Shown: positions 34,338 to 43,886, numbered from the stretch's first letter. The stretch is DNA of 64,000 nt from Dickeya zeae NCPPB 2538 (GCF_000406165.1 NZ_CM001977.1:2803064-2867063), one strand, 5' to 3'. Translations and numbers: made by a program. The notes: generated by a model not told the origin, from the sequence alone.

Positions 34338-35291
34338 TTAGAAAATCCCGCTCAGATCATGTGTATAGGCCTGAACTGCCTTTTCGCCTGAGTTTTTCAT
34401 CTGCTGGATCATGCTCACCAGCTTCTTCGCATAAGCCGGATCCGTCGCATACCCAGCCTGCTGTAATGCTACGGCAGCCTGTTCCGCTGTTGCCGCCGCA
34501 GACACGCCGGCATAACGGGGATTCTGGGTTAACAATTTGGCATAGTCATTCAACGCTTCCAGATAAGAACCATACACACGGAAGGCCGCAGTGACTTTTT
34601 TGGCAACACCTTGTTCGTATTCTGTCGTGGTGATTTCCGTGACCGGTCCATCCCAGTTGCTGCCAGCTTTAATACCGAAAATGTTGTGGCTACGACGCCC
34701 GTCGGTAGTAGGGATTTCATGCTGTCCCCAACCTGATTCAAGGGCGGCTTGCGCCATAATGAGGTGATGCGGAATACCACTTTGCTGACTAACCAGCATC
34801 GCAGGTGTAGATAAACGGGAAATAAAATCAGCGCTACTCATGGGTAATGGCGATGATTTTTCCGGCAACTTAGGCATCGCTTTACGCACCATCTGCTCCA
34901 TCACAAATGAAGGCATATTGCGAGCCAACTGACCATCAGGCTTAAAGGGCGTCGATGGTGCAGGTTGCTCAATCCCGACAATACCCTGTCCCATCATCTG
35001 TTTTTCAATGAGCGCCGCAAGTCCGACCCCTTTACCAGATGACATCTGCTGCGCCAGTTGCTGATCATACATTGAGGTGATCATGCGCGTCTGATCGCTA
35101 CTGAACATACCATCTTTCGGTAGCGTATCACGCATGCTCTTCATCATCATTTGCACGAAGACGCCTTCCAACTGCTTGGCCACAGCACGGATCCCTTCCC
35201 GGCTTTGGGGATGGCTTGATACATCCCGCTTTAGCGCGTTAAGCGACTGTGTTTCATAGGCCGGGTTGTTAAACGTCTTCATGTCACTCAT
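34338..35291 (-). CDS. flgJ: Rod cap and peptidoglycan hydrolase FlgJ
   Basis: FlgJ, 317 residues, bifunctional: the N-terminal rod-capping domain (VAKQLEGVFVQMMMKSMRDT) and a C-terminal glucosaminidase-type muramidase domain (AQAALESGWGQHE with the likely catalytic Glu near residue 185, then SHNIFGIKAG). It opens the peptidoglycan for rod growth. Start ATG 35291 overlaps the flgI stop (TAATG); a frame extension to 35321 lies inside flgI. Confidence 0.96.
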   Translation of the reverse strand: MSDMKTFNNPAYETQSLNALKRDVSSHPQSREGIRAVAKQLEGVFVQMMMKSMRDTLPKDGMFSSDQTRMITSMYDQQLAQQMSSGKGVGLAALIEKQMMGQGIVGIEQPAPSTPFKPDGQLARNMPSFVMEQMVRKAMPKLPEKSSPLPMSSADFISRLSTPAMLVSQQSGIPHHLIMAQAALESGWGQHEIPTTDGRRSHNIFGIKAGSNWDGPVTEITTTEYEQGVAKKVTAAFRVYGSYLEALNDYAKLLTQNPRYAGVSAAATAEQAAVALQQAGYATDPAYAKKLVSMIQQMKNSGEKAVQAYTHDLSGIF

Positions 35292-36400
35292 TAGATGATT
35301 TCCAGCTTCGCTCTCAGGCAACCTGCACTTTCCATCGCCTGAAGAATTGACATCAAATCCATTGGCGTGGCACCAAGTGAATTCAAGGCCCTAACCACAC
35401 TGTTGAGGTTAGCGCTCGAGTTCACGCGCTGTAATGCCCCGCCTTCCTGACGCATAGAAATTTCCGTTTGCGGCGTAACGACCGTCTGCCCACCGGCCAA
35501 CGGTGTATTGGGCTGACTCACCACATTCTGTTGATTGATTGTCACAGACAGGTTGCCCTGTGCAACGGCACAGTTTTCCAACTGAACATTGCGGTTCATC
35601 ACTACTGAGCCGGTACGGGAGTTAATGATGACTTTGGCATCCAGCGTACCGACATTGACCTCAATATTCTGCATATCCGCCAGGAAGCGAACCTGAGCAC
35701 TGTTGCCAGCTGGTACGATAACCCGCACAGTACGGGAGTCCAGTGGTGCCGCAGAACCGCCTCGACCGAAGCGATTAATCGCATCGCTGATACTCTGCGC
35801 CATGGTGAAATCGTCTTGATTTAACTGCAGCATAATCGTATTGCCGGTCCCAAAAGTGTTCGGCAGCTCACGTTCAATAATCGCACCACCACTAATACGA
35901 CCACCTGATAACTGGTTGACCTGAACACTGCTGCCACCAGCCGCCGCACCTGCGCCGCCGATCAAAAGGTTACCTTGAGCGATAGCATAGACCTGATTAT
36001 CTACACCTTTCAGCGGCGTCATCAGCAATGTACCGCCTCGCAGGCTCTTGGCATTACCCATAGAGGAAACCACCACATCGACAGCCTGCCCTGCACGAGC
36101 AAACGGTGGTAATTTAGCTGTTACCATGACTGCCGCTACGTTTTTCAACTGCATATTGGTGCCGGCAGGAACGGTTATCCCTAATTGGGACAGCATGTTA
36201 TTCAAACTTTGAGTGGTGAACGGAGTCTGAGTGGTCTGGTCACCCGTACCATCCAGCCCGACAACCAGACCATAACCAATGAGCGCGTTATCACGCACCC
36301 CCTGAATCGTCACCAAATCGCGGATACGCTCAGCTGATGCTGGCGGAGCCACCATCACCAACAAAGCAAGAAAAAGAGTAAAAACTGAAGTGATCCGCAT
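35291..36400 (-). CDS. flgI: Flagellar P-ring protein FlgI
   Basis: FlgI, 369 residues, periplasmic P-ring subunit. A Sec signal peptide of 23 residues ends PPASA before ERIRDLVTIQGVR; signatures LIGYGLVVGLDGTGDQTTQT and ALGATPMDLMSILQAMESAG. The start ATG 36400 has GAGG at proper distance; longer frames upstream run back into flgH. Secreted by Sec, unlike most flagellar parts. Confidence 0.97.
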   Translation of the reverse strand: MRITSVFTLFLALLVMVAPPASAERIRDLVTIQGVRDNALIGYGLVVGLDGTGDQTTQTPFTTQSLNNMLSQLGITVPAGTNMQLKNVAAVMVTAKLPPFARAGQAVDVVVSSMGNAKSLRGGTLLMTPLKGVDNQVYAIAQGNLLIGGAGAAAGGSSVQVNQLSGGRISGGAIIERELPNTFGTGNTIMLQLNQDDFTMAQSISDAINRFGRGGSAAPLDSRTVRVIVPAGNSAQVRFLADMQNIEVNVGTLDAKVIINSRTGSVVMNRNVQLENCAVAQGNLSVTINQQNVVSQPNTPLAGGQTVVTPQTEISMRQEGGALQRVNSSANLNSVVRALNSLGATPMDLMSILQAMESAGCLRAKLEII

Positions 36401-36416
36401 TATGTGCCTCATCAAT

Positions 36417-37136
36417 TTAGAACGGCGAAACATTAAGGAAGAAGCGCTGCAGCCAGCCCATGGTCTGCGTTTCGTTAATGTAGCCATTACCCACATATTC
36501 CATACGCGCGTCCGCCACTTGCGTCGACGGCACGGTGTTGCTGCCGCTGATAGTCCTTGGGTTTACCACCCCAGAGAAGCGAATAAACTCGGTTCCCTGA
36601 TTAACGGCGATTTGTTTCTCACCAACGACGTGCAAATTGCCATTTGTCAGCACCTGATCGACCGTCACGGTGATTGTGCCAGTGAAGGTATTATTCGCGT
36701 TAGCGCCGCCCTTCCCGGTAAACGCATCTTTACCGGTAGCATCAAGTGCCGCCCGGTTGTTGCCCAAAGGCCCTTCAAGTAAACGTGGTGTCGTGGTCAT
36801 ACCAAAGGAACTGGATGCATCCCGGCTGGCATTCGCCGACGAGTTCTTGCTGGCACTGACGTTTTCCTGCAACACGATAGTCAGCGTATCCCCGACGTTT
36901 CTCGGTCGACGATCCTCAAACATCGGCTGATACCCGTAATTCATCGCCTGACCGGTCTGGAAAATAGACCCATTAGGGATAGCCTGTAACGGCGATGCCG
37001 GTTGCGCTGTCGTTGGTCCAGTGACAACCTTATCATGAGGTACATAGGCGCAACCGGACAGTGTTAACATCATCACGTATGCCAGCAACCGGGGCCGACA
37101 CGGCTGCAATGCGGCAACCGACTTCGTATTCATCAT
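36417..37136 (-). CDS. flgH: Flagellar L-ring lipoprotein FlgH
   Basis: FlgH, 239 residues, outer-membrane L-ring lipoprotein. The lipobox is LSGC with the lipidated Cys near residue 29; signatures NYGYQPMFEDRRPRNVGDTL and EFIRFSGVVNPRTISGSNTV. The start is ambiguous among GTG 37139, ATG 37136 and ATG 37133; the nearest AAGG lies 11-14 bases upstream. It lies 16 bases before flgI. Confidence 0.96.
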   Translation of the reverse strand: MMNTKSVAALQPCRPRLLAYVMMLTLSGCAYVPHDKVVTGPTTAQPASPLQAIPNGSIFQTGQAMNYGYQPMFEDRRPRNVGDTLTIVLQENVSASKNSSANASRDASSSFGMTTTPRLLEGPLGNNRAALDATGKDAFTGKGGANANNTFTGTITVTVDQVLTNGNLHVVGEKQIAVNQGTEFIRFSGVVNPRTISGSNTVPSTQVADARMEYVGNGYINETQTMGWLQRFFLNVSPF

Positions 37137-37270
37137 CACTACGGATATCGCCTTACTTTCAGTAACCTATCCACACATTGAATCAAGGTGGCTACTTCAC
37201 CCATTTGCACGCTACGCACAAATCAGTAAAAAGCCACCCTATCTTATACACAAACGCTACCCAGGAAAGA

Positions 37271-38053
37271 TTATAACTGGGTCAGTTTTTGCAGCATCTG
37301 GTCCGTGGACGAGATAGCCTTACTGTTGATTTCATACGCGCGCTGAGTCTGAATCATGGAAACCAATTCTTCAGCCACATTCACGTTCGATGTTTCAACA
37401 TATTTTTGCATAATCAGGCCTGCGCCATTCAATCCAGGCGTACTCTGGGTCGGTGCACCAGAACTGGCTGTTTCTGCGTACAGGTTTTCACCCATATTCT
37501 GCAATCCGGCCTCGTTGATAAACATGGCCAGGTTGAGCTGTCCGACCTGAACAGGTGCAGTTTGTCCCTGTTGAGTCACGGTCACCACACCGTCACGACC
37601 AACTGTAATGTTGGTTGCATTCGCCGGAATAGTGATCGCTGGTTGAACCTGAAAACCGCTGGATGTCACCAACTGTCCATTTGAATCCAGTTGGAAAGAG
37701 CCATCACGGGTATACTGGGTTGTGCCATCCGGCATCAATACCTGAAAGAAACCTGCGCCGTTGATTGCCAAGTCCTTAGCATTACCGGTTTCAGTCAACC
37801 CCCCTTGCGTATGGATACGCTCGGTCGAAACCGGACGCACCCCCGTCCCCAACTGCAGACCTGACGGCAGAGTGGTCTGTTCAGAAGACTGCGCCCCCGG
37901 CTGGCGTACAGTTTGATACATCAGGTCTTCAAATACGGCACGCTGACGTTTAAAACCGTTGGTGCTGACGTTTGCCAGGTTGTTGGATATAACATCCATA
38001 TTGGTTTGCTGGGCGTTCAGACCGGTTTTGGCAATCCATAAAGAACGGATCAT
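37271..38053 (-). CDS. flgG: Flagellar distal rod protein FlgG
   Basis: FlgG, 260 residues, distal rod subunit. N-terminal SLWIAKTGLNAQQTNMDVIS with NNLANVSTNGFKRQ, C-terminal VNVAEELVSMIQTQRAYEIN. The family-specific FlgG insertion (YQTVRQPGAQSSE) is present, which makes the rod straight and rigid. A 134-base gap separates it from flgH and may hold processing signals. Confidence 0.97.
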   Translation of the reverse strand: MIRSLWIAKTGLNAQQTNMDVISNNLANVSTNGFKRQRAVFEDLMYQTVRQPGAQSSEQTTLPSGLQLGTGVRPVSTERIHTQGGLTETGNAKDLAINGAGFFQVLMPDGTTQYTRDGSFQLDSNGQLVTSSGFQVQPAITIPANATNITVGRDGVVTVTQQGQTAPVQVGQLNLAMFINEAGLQNMGENLYAETASSGAPTQSTPGLNGAGLIMQKYVETSNVNVAEELVSMIQTQRAYEINSKAISSTDQMLQKLTQL

Positions 38054-38079
38054 CGAGTCACTCCTGTGCGCAAGGGCAC

Positions 38080-38835
38080 TTAATTCATCGCAAGTATCTG
38101 ATTAGCACGCTGCGTATTATCGTCAACGCTGCTAATCACTTTCATCTGCATCTCAAAACGGCGCGAGTTGGAGATCATTTCCACCATCGATTCAACCGTA
38201 TTGACGTTACTACCTTCCAGTACCCCAGGCATGACTCTGACCGTGGCGTCATTCTGCAGTACCGCACCACGCTGCTGCTGTACAGCAGGTGAAACACGGA
38301 AGAAACCGTCATCGCCGCGAACCACTTCATTCGCTGTCGCTTTGACCAATTTCAAACGCCCGATTTGAGTTACCGTATTGGCGGCATCACTGGGGTTCAG
38401 GGCATTGATGGTGCCATCGGGACCGATAGTCAGTTGGGTTTGTGGTGGAACCTCGATCGGCCCGCCATCACCCATGACCAGGTTGCCCTGAACGGTCAGT
38501 TGCCCGTTGGAATTAATCTCCATATTACCATTACGGGTATAAGCCTCACTGCCGTCCGCTGCTCGTACTGCCAGCCAGCCGTCCTGAGAAAGTGCAACAT
38601 CCATAGAACGCCCGGTGTAATCCATAGAACCCGGGGTGGTATCCACCCCTGGTGTCGAGGACACTACCAGTGTGCGGGTTTCATTCGTAACCCCCTGGAT
38701 TGGCACGGCACGCATCGCAGCCAGTTGCGCACGGAAACCCGGCGTAGAGGCGTTAGCCATGTTATGCGACGTAACAGCTTGTTGCTCCAGCGTCTGACTT
38801 GCCGCGCCCATCGCTGTATAGATAGCGTGATCCAT
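38080..38835 (-). CDS. flgF: Flagellar proximal rod protein FlgF
   Basis: FlgF, 251 residues, proximal rod subunit. N-terminal MDHAIYTAMGAASQTLEQQA and SHNMANASTPGFRAQ; C-terminal VNTVESMVEMISNSRRFEMQ. It lies 21 bases after flgE and 26 before flgG. Confidence 0.97.
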   Translation of the reverse strand: MDHAIYTAMGAASQTLEQQAVTSHNMANASTPGFRAQLAAMRAVPIQGVTNETRTLVVSSTPGVDTTPGSMDYTGRSMDVALSQDGWLAVRAADGSEAYTRNGNMEINSNGQLTVQGNLVMGDGGPIEVPPQTQLTIGPDGTINALNPSDAANTVTQIGRLKLVKATANEVVRGDDGFFRVSPAVQQQRGAVLQNDATVRVMPGVLEGSNVNTVESMVEMISNSRRFEMQMKVISSVDDNTQRANQILAMN

Positions 38836-38856
38836 GCAATATCCTCGTTATGATAA

Positions 38857-40056
38857 TTAACGCAGGTTAACCAACGTGTTGAGTATCTGATCCTGCGTCT
38901 TGATCGTCTGAGCATTTGACTGATAGTTACGCTGAGCAACGATCATATTAACCAGCTCTTTACTCATATCAACGTTAGAACTCTCTGTTGCCTTGCCTAC
39001 CAGCTTCCCGAGGTTACCGGAACCCGCCAGACCGACTACCGCCTGACCAGAATTGCTGGTTGCCGCCCAAACGTTATCCCCCTGAGGAGACAGCCCTTCC
39101 GGGTTAGCAAAGTTAGCCAATGCAATCTGACCGAGTACCTGAGTTTTCGAGTTGGAGTAAGAACCGACAACTGTACCATCGTCGCTGATGCTGTAACCGG
39201 TCAGTTCGCCCGGCGCATAACCATCCTGTGTTGGCGTTTTGGTACTGTTGGAACCGCTGTTTTGCTGAACTGTACCGGTAAAGGCAAGCGTAAAGGTGCT
39301 GGCAGCAGAACCGTTCAGTGACGCCATGCTGATGGTTGCAGGCGTGGTGGTGGTCAGTGCACCGCTCGTGTTGAAAGACAATGTCGTCGGCCCCTGGAAA
39401 CCGGCACCACTAATGCTGGTGTCCTGTGCGTACACGTCCCAACTGTTAGCAGCGGTTTTCACGAAATACAGCCCGAAGTTGTGTGCGTTACCCAAGCTAT
39501 CGTAGGTAGTAATAGAACCTTTGTAGTTTGAGGTGTTGGTCGGGTCGGTTGCGTTCCAGGTATTGGTGCTGTCAGAAGAGTTCAGGTTGGCAATAATCGA
39601 AGCCGTCGACGTCGCTTTAGCCGACATAGTCGTTTCGGGAATACTTAGCGCAACCGGACTTGCACCCTGTTGAATGGTCGGTGGTGTACCGGTGGCGGGA
39701 TACCCCGTCAATTGCAGGCCCTGAGAGTTGACGATATTACGGCTGCTGTCCAACGTGAACTGGCCGTTACGGCTATAAACCACGCTACCGTTAGTATCGA
39801 GCAGTCGATAAAAACCGTTACCGTTGATGGCTACATCAAGCGCACGCGATGTGTTGTTGATGGAACCGTTGCCGAAATCCTGCAGTACGGACGCGACTTT
39901 GGTACCCAAGCCTACGTTGGAGCCTGCGTACATATCGGCAAAAGAGATGTTGCTGGCTTTAAAGCCAACAGTAGCGGAGTTGGCAATGTTGTTACCAATG
40001 ACGTCCAGATTACTAGAGGCAGCGTTTAAGCCACTGACCGCCTGAGAAAAGCTCAT
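38857..40056 (-). CDS. flgE: Flagellar hook protein FlgE
   Basis: FlgE, 399 residues, the universal-joint hook subunit. N-terminal SFSQAVSGLNAASSNLDVIG with NNIANSATVGFKASN, C-terminal NVDMSKELVNMIVAQRNYQS. The middle beta domains are close in size to E. coli FlgE (402). Confidence 0.97.
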   Translation of the reverse strand: MSFSQAVSGLNAASSNLDVIGNNIANSATVGFKASNISFADMYAGSNVGLGTKVASVLQDFGNGSINNTSRALDVAINGNGFYRLLDTNGSVVYSRNGQFTLDSSRNIVNSQGLQLTGYPATGTPPTIQQGASPVALSIPETTMSAKATSTASIIANLNSSDSTNTWNATDPTNTSNYKGSITTYDSLGNAHNFGLYFVKTAANSWDVYAQDTSISGAGFQGPTTLSFNTSGALTTTTPATISMASLNGSAASTFTLAFTGTVQQNSGSNSTKTPTQDGYAPGELTGYSISDDGTVVGSYSNSKTQVLGQIALANFANPEGLSPQGDNVWAATSNSGQAVVGLAGSGNLGKLVGKATESSNVDMSKELVNMIVAQRNYQSNAQTIKTQDQILNTLVNLR

Positions 40057-40122
40057 GATGCTCTCCTGAATATTGATGAACTGTTATTCACTAAAAAGTG
40101 ACGCGCGTTATATCCGTAACTG

Positions 40123-40794
40123 CTACAAAATCTGGCGTACATTATCCAGCGTGGACTGGCCACTCAGACCCAAATCCAGCAATGCACCGCTGCTATTGGT
40201 CACAACACCATTCACATAGGCATAATTCAGAGCCTGAACAACCTGTTGAGTACCGTTTGAGGTCGCAGACACTGAAATAGTATAAGAACCATCCGGTGCC
40301 GTTGTACCATCAGTAGCCTTGCCATCCCAGGAATATGCATGAACCCCGGCGCTCAATGCTCCCAGATCAATGGTACGAATCACTTTTCCTGAGCTGTCAG
40401 TGACGTTGACGCTAACGCTATCCGCTGCACTTTCCAGTTCAACGCCAAACGGTGTGGTGGTTTCTTTGCCAACCAATACGGTGCTACCGGGCACCAAAAC
40501 ACCATGACCGATTAATGACGCAGCCTGGATAGATTGATTGCTATTGATTTGCGTAGAGATGGAGCCGAGGGTAGTGTTCAGTTTTTCGATACCGCTCACC
40601 GTGTTTAACTGAGCCAGCTGTGAAACCAGTTGGTTGTTATCCATCGGATTTGTGGGATCCTGATTCTTCAGCTGAGCAACCAGAAGAGTCAGAAAGCTGT
40701 TCTGTAAGTCAGCAGCACTGCTTCCGCTAATAGACGATGTCGACGTCGTCGATGTCGTATTTTGAGCACTACTGACAGAAGAGGTAGTAGCCAT
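40123..40794 (-). CDS. flgD: Hook scaffold/cap protein FlgD
   Basis: FlgD, 223 residues, caps the growing hook and is discarded later. Ser/Thr-rich N terminus, then NSFLTLLVAQLKNQDPTNPM (the export-gate-binding signature) and a C-terminal FlgD Ig-like/tudor domain (GVHAYSWDGKATDGTTAPDG). It lies 66 bases before flgE. Confidence 0.96.
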   Translation of the reverse strand: MATTSSVSSAQNTTSTTSTSSISGSSAADLQNSFLTLLVAQLKNQDPTNPMDNNQLVSQLAQLNTVSGIEKLNTTLGSISTQINSNQSIQAASLIGHGVLVPGSTVLVGKETTTPFGVELESAADSVSVNVTDSSGKVIRTIDLGALSAGVHAYSWDGKATDGTTAPDGSYTISVSATSNGTQQVVQALNYAYVNGVVTNSSGALLDLGLSGQSTLDNVRQIL

Positions 40795-40806
40795 GATTTC
40801 TCCAGA

Positions 40807-41211
40807 TTACTGACCAATGGTGAGAGTCTTTAGCATCATCGATTTTGTGGTATTCAATACTTCCACGTTCGCCTGATAGCTTCGGGATGCTGAAATGGTG
40901 TTCACCATCTCATTGACCGGATCCACATTCGGCATGCGGACATAACCTTTGGCATCGGCCAGCGGATTACCCGGCTGATAGACCAATTTTTCCGGCGAAG
41001 GATCTTCAACCACTTTGGCGACTTTCACACCGCCGGTCGCCTGCCCCGGAGCCGCATCGACCTCAAAAACTACCTGCTTGGCACGATAAGGCTGACCATC
41101 AGGCCCTGTAACGCTGTCAGCGTTAGCCAGGTTACTGGCGCTGACATTAAGGCGTTGAGACTGGGCAGAAAGCGCCGAGCCGGAAATATCGAAAATATTA
41201 AGTAACGACAT
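40807..41211 (-). CDS. flgC: Flagellar proximal rod protein FlgC
   Basis: FlgC, 134 residues, proximal rod. Signatures FDISGSALSAQSQRLNVSAS, NLANADSVTGPDGQPYRAKQ and the C-terminal VDPVNEMVNTISASRSYQAN. It lies 12 bases before flgD. Confidence 0.97.
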   Translation of the reverse strand: MSLLNIFDISGSALSAQSQRLNVSASNLANADSVTGPDGQPYRAKQVVFEVDAAPGQATGGVKVAKVVEDPSPEKLVYQPGNPLADAKGYVRMPNVDPVNEMVNTISASRSYQANVEVLNTTKSMMLKTLTIGQ

Positions 41212-41244
41212 GAGACATCAACCTTATATCTGTCACCAATACTG

Positions 41245-41664
41245 TTATGATGACCCGGACTGCAATACCGACATCATCCCTTTAATCTGCCCGCTGATGA
41301 GGGTCAGGCTACTTTGATACTTGAGACTGTTATCCGCGAAATTGGTACGCTCGCGATCCATATCAACAGTGTTGCCATCAAGCGCAGGTTGAGTCGGCAC
41401 GCGGTAGAGCAGATCGAGCGCGGGTGGTTCTACAGCCTGCGCAGGAATGTGACGTGTAGACGTCAGGCTCAGCGAGACGGATTGAGGGCTGGTACGCCCT
41501 TGCTCCATGACCTTGTTCAGTTCGCTGGCGAAATCAATGTCACGCGCCTGATAACCAGGGGTATCGGCGTTAGCAATGTTAGCCGCCAGAATCTCCTGAC
41601 GTTGGGCACGGAGATTCAACGCTTCTTGCTGAAACCGTAGCGCCGCATCCAATTTATCGAGCAT
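41245..41664 (-). CDS. flgB: Flagellar proximal rod protein FlgB
   Basis: FlgB, 139 residues, most proximal rod subunit. Signatures ALRFQQEALNLRAQRQEILA, ANIANADTPGYQARDIDF and DNSLKYQSSLTLISGQIKGM. First gene of flgBCDEFGHIJ, transcribed away from flgA across a 166-base control region. Confidence 0.97.
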   Translation of the reverse strand: MLDKLDAALRFQQEALNLRAQRQEILAANIANADTPGYQARDIDFASELNKVMEQGRTSPQSVSLSLTSTRHIPAQAVEPPALDLLYRVPTQPALDGNTVDMDRERTNFADNSLKYQSSLTLISGQIKGMMSVLQSGSS

Positions 41665-41721
41665 GCTCCCTCCGCAATTTAAACTTTAGTCTGCGTAGGA
41701 TAATTCTCATCCTGCAAAAAT

Positions 41722-41764
41722 CATCGCAAGAATAGGCATAAAATGAAGCGCTATTTATTGCCTT
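41722..41764. promoter_or_regulatory. Probable FlhDC box between flgB and flgA
   Basis: Compared with the E. coli FlhDC consensus (two inverted 16-base half-sites, N10-12 between), the right half at 41749-41764 begins CGCTATTT and matches 12 of 16; the left half at 41722-41737 (GCA..AATAG core) matches 10 of 16; the spacer is 11. The location between divergent class II operons is as expected. Confidence 0.6.
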
Positions 41765-41830
41765 AACTGTAAGCAAGTGCCGTTACACTGGTAGCGTGAA
41801 ATTAACCGGGTTTGAGAGAGCATAAAACAG

Positions 41831-42499
41831 ATGCGGGATATCAGAAAATACATACAGTTATCGATCTTGGGTTTGCTGTTTACCCCGATACTGGTGAATG
41901 CTGCCGATCTTGCATCACAGTTATCCCGTTTTTTTTCTGATAACTTCAAAGGCTCATCCAATACCGTAAACGTCGTCGTGAAAACGCCCGAAGCGCAATG
42001 GCTCGTCTGTGACAACCCACAGATTTCGTTGCCAGGAAACGCAAGGATGTGGGGTAACCTTTCCGTGTCAGTGCGTTGCAATCAGGACCGACGTTTTGTT
42101 CAGGTTGAAGTACAAGTTACTGGGAATTACGTGGCGGCAGCGGCTCCGATTAGCCGGGGTACCGAGCTGGCATCTGGAGATATCCGGATGGTCCGCGGCA
42201 GGATAGACCAACTGCCTCCTCATGCTTTGTTTACACAAGAAGACGTCCAGGGTGCCATTGCGTTGCGAGATATCGCCCCCGGCCAAGCCATCACCCAAGT
42301 GATGATCAGAAAGCCATGGGTGATCCGTGCCGGGCAAAACGTCCAGATTCTTGCGCAAGGCGATGGCTTTAGTGTCCGCAGCGAAGGGAAGGCAATGAAC
42401 AATGCAGCATCAGGGCAGCAAGCGCGAGCTCGTACAGCGTCAGGACAGGTTGTTTCTGGTATCGCGAACGGGGATGGGATTATTCTGATCTCACAATAA
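41831..42499 (+). CDS. flgA: P-ring assembly chaperone FlgA
   Basis: FlgA, 222 residues, periplasmic chaperone for FlgI. A signal peptide (hydrophobic, ending ILVNA near residue 24) is followed by the SAF-type domain (ISRGTELASGDIRMVRGRID, LRDIAPGQAITQVMIR) and C-terminal GDGFSVRSEGKAMNNA. First gene on plus after the divergent flgB promoter; flgM follows with its own sigma-28 promoter. Confidence 0.95.
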   Translation: MRDIRKYIQLSILGLLFTPILVNAADLASQLSRFFSDNFKGSSNTVNVVVKTPEAQWLVCDNPQISLPGNARMWGNLSVSVRCNQDRRFVQVEVQVTGNYVAAAAPISRGTELASGDIRMVRGRIDQLPPHALFTQEDVQGAIALRDIAPGQAITQVMIRKPWVIRAGQNVQILAQGDGFSVRSEGKAMNNAASGQQARARTASGQVVSGIANGDGIILISQ

Positions 42500-42504
42500 T
42501 TTGC

Positions 42505-42531
42505 TAAAGTAATGCTCAATACTGCCGATAT
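42505..42531 (+). promoter_or_regulatory. Sigma-28 promoter of flgMN
   Basis: TAAAGTAA, 11 bases, GCCGATAT: close matches at both elements with canonical spacing. It starts six bases after the flgA stop and lies 113 bases before the flgM ATG, so FlgM can be made late under FliA control, the classic feedback loop. Confidence 0.92.
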
Positions 42532-42644
42532 GATGAACATAGTCGCTGATGATAATGCTGGTCAAGTTAGCAACCTGAGTGGGCAATTAAACCTATCTCA
42601 CTGATTATCATCATTTATACCTTTTATGACATGAGCACACTACC

Positions 42645-42944
42645 ATGAGCATTGATCGGACCCAGTCAGTCAAACCGGTAAGCCAGGTTCAGCCACGGGA
42701 TACTGGCGACGTAGCAAAATTAAAGCGTAAAGAAGAAACCGGGCAGCAAAGTTCTGTGACGGGTACTCAGGTGAAGTTGAGTGACGCTCAGTCCAAACTT
42801 ATGCAGCCATCTGCCCAGGATATCGATGTACAGCGTGTCGAAACGCTGAAACAGGCTATTCGTGACGGCTCATTAAAAATGAACGTCGGTAAAATTGCTG
42901 ATGCATTAATCAAAAATGCTCAGGACTTGATTTCAGGCGAGTAA
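42645..42944 (+). CDS. flgM: Anti-sigma-28 factor FlgM
   Basis: FlgM, 99 residues, binds FliA and blocks late gene expression until it is exported through the completed hook-basal body. Unstructured polar N terminus; the conserved C-terminal FliA-binding half contains DIDVQRVETLKQAIRDGSLK then NVGKIADALIKNAQDLI. Followed four bases later by flgN. Confidence 0.96.
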   Translation: MSIDRTQSVKPVSQVQPRDTGDVAKLKRKEETGQQSSVTGTQVKLSDAQSKLMQPSAQDIDVQRVETLKQAIRDGSLKMNVGKIADALIKNAQDLISGE

Positions 42945-42948
42945 CTCA

Positions 42949-43386
42949 ATGGAAAAACTTGTAAAGCTGCTAGAGCAACTACTGCTCAACATGCGTGAAC
43001 TTGAAGCCGTGTTGTCTGATGAGCAGTCGTTGCTCTGCGCCGGTCATGTTGATGGCCCTGCTCTACAAGTGATCACCGATAGAAAGAGTTCGTTGTTAAC
43101 AACTATCCAGCACCTGGATAAGATCCGTCTTCAGGGCGAGTCTGCATTACGAGTAAAAGCCCCCTACAGTTCTCACCCGACTGTCGCTCAAGTCTGGCAG
43201 CAGGTTACCGAGTTAAGTGAAGCACTACGTGATAAAAACCAGCACAACGGGTTGTTGCTTGGCTACCACCTCGATCATAATGAAAAAGCACTGGCGGTAC
43301 TAAAACCACGCCATGCACAGTCTCTGTATGGGCCTGACGGTCAGTCACGGAGCAATTCAATCTCTGGGCGTCGGATTAGTATCTAA
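42949..43386 (+). CDS. flgN: FlgK/FlgL export chaperone FlgN
   Basis: FlgN, 145 residues, helical cytosolic chaperone for the junction proteins FlgK and FlgL. It shows LVKLLEQLLLNMRELEAVLS at the N terminus and a later helix-rich core (HNGLLLGYHLDHNEKALAVL). A basic, Ser-rich tail follows. Convergent with flhE across a 77-base gap holding a weak inverted repeat (CGGTGA/TCACCG, 43420-43448). Confidence 0.92.
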   Translation: MEKLVKLLEQLLLNMRELEAVLSDEQSLLCAGHVDGPALQVITDRKSSLLTTIQHLDKIRLQGESALRVKAPYSSHPTVAQVWQQVTELSEALRDKNQHNGLLLGYHLDHNEKALAVLKPRHAQSLYGPDGQSRSNSISGRRISI

Positions 43387-43463
43387 TCTCGTTCCGCTTT
43401 ATTTACTCATTCACTATACCGGTGACTGCTGCCTGTAAGCCATCACCGTTCATTACGAATGGG

Positions 43464-43886
43464 TTACTTGTAGTTTACTGATATCTCGTTAGACGCCACA
43501 TCGACGGACGTTGCCATACGCCCAGAGCCAGGTACATAAAATAGCATTCTAAACTCACTATTCGCCGGTATACCTTGTAATCCGTAGGTTTGCCCACTGG
43601 CACCATCCAGATTAACGCATCGATTAGCCGCACAGAGCTTAACAGCCAAATCTATCGGTGCGGGAGATTTCAATTGATATCGCCAGTAGATTACTGTGAC
43701 GGATTGGGCAGTGCTAACACCCAATCCGGGGGGCGGGAGAAAAGCAGGGGAAGATGCTAACATCCCTTTGTATTGAAATGACGGCCCTGTCAGGCTGGCA
43801 TTCCAGCCGCCCTGCTGAGCATAGGCTGAGGGCGATGATATTGCTGCCGCCATCCCCCAAAGCGCGGCCATCATGATTTTCTTCAT
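43464..43886 (-). CDS. flhE: Flagellar protein FlhE
   Basis: FlhE, 140 residues, small periplasmic protein with a Sec signal peptide ending SAYAQ (about residue 23). Two cysteines (KLCAANRCVN) could form a disulfide. In enterics FlhE is the last gene of flhBAE and is reported to plug or regulate proton leakage through the export gate; it is dispensable for flagellar assembly. The start ATG overlaps the flhA stop by one base. Confidence 0.93.
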   Translation of the reverse strand: MKKIMMAALWGMAAAISSPSAYAQQGGWNASLTGPSFQYKGMLASSPAFLPPPGLGVSTAQSVTVIYWRYQLKSPAPIDLAVKLCAANRCVNLDGASGQTYGLQGIPANSEFRMLFYVPGSGRMATSVDVASNEISVNYK

